Assembly: GCA_016197345.1 (NCBI GenBank)
Contig: JACPVY010000380.1
Location: forward strand, 1 to 8,532
Reading direction: 5' to 3'
DNA: 8,532 bases
Source of the DNA: Burkholderiales bacterium
Lineage (GTDB): Bacteria; Pseudomonadota; Gammaproteobacteria; Burkholderiales; Burkholderiaceae_D
The notes under the pieces were generated by a model. It did not search any database and was not told where the DNA came from. It worked only from the letters and a program-made list of their open reading frames with translations. Both the position numbers and the translations under genes were made by a program. Of this stretch, positions 7,134-8,532 are shown piece after piece; position 1 is the first letter of the stretch, and each line of letters starts with the position of its first letter.

Positions 7134-7155
7134 GGGCGCTATAGCTCTCGCGCCC
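7134..7155 (-). other. GC-rich intercistronic hairpin between gtsC and gtsD
   Basis: GGGCGC (7134-7139) and GCGCCC (7150-7155) form a 6-bp stem with a 10-base loop in the 74-base gap between gtsC and gtsD. There is no T run on the - strand (TCCTCCC follows), so it is not a terminator. Such intercistronic stems can protect upstream mRNA from exonucleases or set subunit ratios, but that role is inferred here. Confidence 0.4.
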
Positions 7156-7162
7156 AGCGTTC

Positions 7163-8023
7163 TTAGCCCTTGACTGCACCTGCTGTCAAACCGCGCACAA
7201 AGTAGCGGCCAGCGACCATATATACGAATAGCGTAGGCAGGGCAGCGATAATCGCTGCTGCCATATCGACGTTGTATTCCTTCACCCCCGTCGAAGTATT
7301 GACCAGATTATTTAGGCCAACGGTGACAGGTTGTGATTCACCGCTCGCGAATACCACGCCGAACAAGAAGTCGTTCCAAATTTGCGTAAATTGCCAAATG
7401 ATGCAGACCACGAAAATGGGGCCAGAAATTGGCAAGACGATTTTGCGGAAAATCAAGAAAAAGCCTGCGCCATCGATACGCGCTGCTTTGATCAGTTCTT
7501 CCGGTACGCTGATGTAGTAGTTGCGGAAAAATAGCGTCGTAAAGGCGGTGCCGTACACCACATGCACCAACACTAAACCGCTGGTGGTATTGGCTAAGCC
7601 GAGTTCACCTAACACCCGCGCCATCGGCAAAATCACGACTTGAAATGGGATAAAACAGCCCACTAGCAACGCAGTGAACAGCACTTCCGAACCACGAAAA
7701 CGCCAATGGGCAAACACATAGCCATTGAAGGCACCCAAAAAGGTCGAGATCAAGACCGCTGGGATCACCATTTTCAAGGAATTCATGAAGAAGGGTTGCA
7801 AGCCTTCGCAGGTCACGCCAGTGCAGGCGGAAGACCAAGCTTTGGCCCATGCCGCGCCATTCACGCCTGACGGTAGCGAGAGCAAATTGCCGCTACGGAT
7901 TTCATCTAAGGATTTGAAACTCGTTGCCAGCATGACATACAGCGGCGCGAGGTAATACAGCATAAAGACCAGCAGCAGGGCATATAGCGCGATGCGGCCT
8001 AAGCTCAATTGCGGAGATTTCAT
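7163..8023 (-). CDS. gtsC: Sugar ABC importer inner-membrane permease (GtsC, MalG-type)
   Basis: This is one of two channel subunits of a CUT1 sugar importer. The 286-residue length is normal for the MalG family. It has a membrane segment at about 11-33, then a periplasmic stretch with a close cysteine pair (Cys67, Cys72). Further helices lie at about 85-105, 114-136, 146-168, 200-222 and 255-275. The EAA loop is at 175-198 (EELIKAARIDGAGFFLIFRK then VLP). Blocks such as QIWNDFLFGVVF (214-225) and the tail RGLTAGAVKG closely resemble the Pseudomonas glucose/mannose permease GtsC as I remember it, so glucose is the favoured substrate. That resemblance was not checked by alignment. AAGGGA lies 8 bases before the ATG. 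It starts 17 bases after the gtsB stop codon. Confidence 0.93.
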   Translation of the reverse strand: MKSPQLSLGRIALYALLLVFMLYYLAPLYVMLATSFKSLDEIRSGNLLSLPSGVNGAAWAKAWSSACTGVTCEGLQPFFMNSLKMVIPAVLISTFLGAFNGYVFAHWRFRGSEVLFTALLVGCFIPFQVVILPMARVLGELGLANTTSGLVLVHVVYGTAFTTLFFRNYYISVPEELIKAARIDGAGFFLIFRKIVLPISGPIFVVCIIWQFTQIWNDFLFGVVFASGESQPVTVGLNNLVNTSTGVKEYNVDMAAAIIAALPTLFVYMVAGRYFVRGLTAGAVKG

Positions 8024-8040
8024 TAGTCTGTCCCTTTTGC

Positions 8041-8532
8041 TTATTTGAAGGCCTTGGCGCTGCGCGTTTCCAAATACATCAGCGGCACGAGTACGGCAAC
8101 AATGGTCGCTAGCATCATCATCGCCGAAGCGGAACCTAAGCCCAGTTGACCACGCGTGAAGGAAAATTGATACATGAAAATGGCGGGGACGTCAGACGAA
8201 TTGCCGGGGCCGCCAGAGGTGAGTGCCATCACCAAGTCGAAGCTCTTGATGGCGATATGTGCCAAGATCAGCAAGACGCTAAAGAACACTGGGCGCATCG
8301 ACGGAATGATGATGCGGCGGTAAATCGTTGGTAGGCTAGCACCGTCGATTTGCGCTGCTTTGATGATTTCATCGTCGATGCCACGCAAACCTGCTAGGAA
8401 GAGCGCCATCACAAAACCAGAAGATTGCCAAACACCTGCGATGACGACGGTGTAAATCGACATCTCAGGATTGACTAGCCAATCGAAGGTGAAGTTGGTA
8501 AAGCCCCAATCGTGCACCAGCTTTTCCAGCCC
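8041..8532 (-). CDS. gtsB: Sugar ABC importer inner-membrane permease (GtsB, MalF-type), C-terminal part
   Basis: This is the partner channel subunit of GtsC. Only the last 163 residues are inside the window. The frame stays open through base 8532, and full members are about 290-320 residues. The GTG at 8517 is an internal Val (LEKLVHDWGF) and not a start. Hydrophobic segments lie at fragment residues 26-48, 82-102 and 134-154. The EAA loop at 54-80 reads DEIIKAAQIDGASLPTIYRR, then IPSMRP. SFDLVMALTSGGPG (97-110) is typical of MalF-type sugar permeases, and the whole fragment resembles Pseudomonas GtsB. It is the first visible gene of a - strand operon running gtsB-gtsC-gtsD. The binding protein gene gtsA is expected immediately beyond the right edge. 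Confidence 0.92.
   Translation of the reverse strand, partial: GLEKLVHDWGFTNFTFDWLVNPEMSIYTVVIAGVWQSSGFVMALFLAGLRGIDDEIIKAAQIDGASLPTIYRRIIIPSMRPVFFSVLLILAHIAIKSFDLVMALTSGGPGNSSDVPAIFMYQFSFTRGQLGLGSASAMMMLATIVAVLVPLMYLETRSAKAFK

Overview
The window looks like ordinary chromosomal DNA from a Gram-negative proteobacterium, most likely a betaproteobacterium of moderate GC content. A Neisseriales/Chitinibacteraceae-type genome would fit, but this is inferred from protein resemblance and base composition and was not tested by any search. Coding is dense, and I see no tRNA, rRNA, insertion sequence, CRISPR array or phage gene. Two ABC importers occupy the ends and face each other across a middle zone of single genes.

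Left block (1-3348, + strand): the end of a peptide/nickel-family (Dpp/Opp/Yej-like) importer operon. It holds the C-terminal half of a DppB/OppB-type permease, a DppC/OppC-type permease with an unusually long periplasmic loop, and one polypeptide carrying both ATPase domains. Spacings are 8 and 16 bases, and a strong intrinsic terminator closes the unit. A solute-binding protein and the start of the first permease should lie to the left of the window. The substrate cannot be read from these genes.

Middle block (3349-5975): three singly transcribed genes. The first encodes a small exported protein of unknown function that starts only 14 bases after the terminator. The second encodes a 128-residue, probably beta-rich orphan protein with a strong ribosome binding site and palindromes in its leader. 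The third, on the - strand, encodes an HD-GYP-type protein in which the HD metal-binding pair is replaced by Met-Asn while the GYP signature is kept. A 355-base gene-free stretch follows, with a candidate promoter for the HD-GYP gene and a perfect hairpin closing the right-hand operon.

Right block (5932-8532, - strand): a CUT1 sugar importer operon in the order gtsB (partial), gtsC, gtsD. The permeases closely resemble the glucose/mannose GtsB and GtsC of Pseudomonas, as I remember those sequences. The binding protein gene gtsA is expected just to the right of the window. GtsB and GtsC would form the inner-membrane channel, and GtsD would supply ATP hydrolysis as a homodimer.

I find no convincing new multi-gene system here. 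The points most worth a second look are the degenerate HD-GYP protein, the orphan 128-residue protein with its leader palindromes, the permease insertion, and the exported-protein gene that sits directly behind a terminator.
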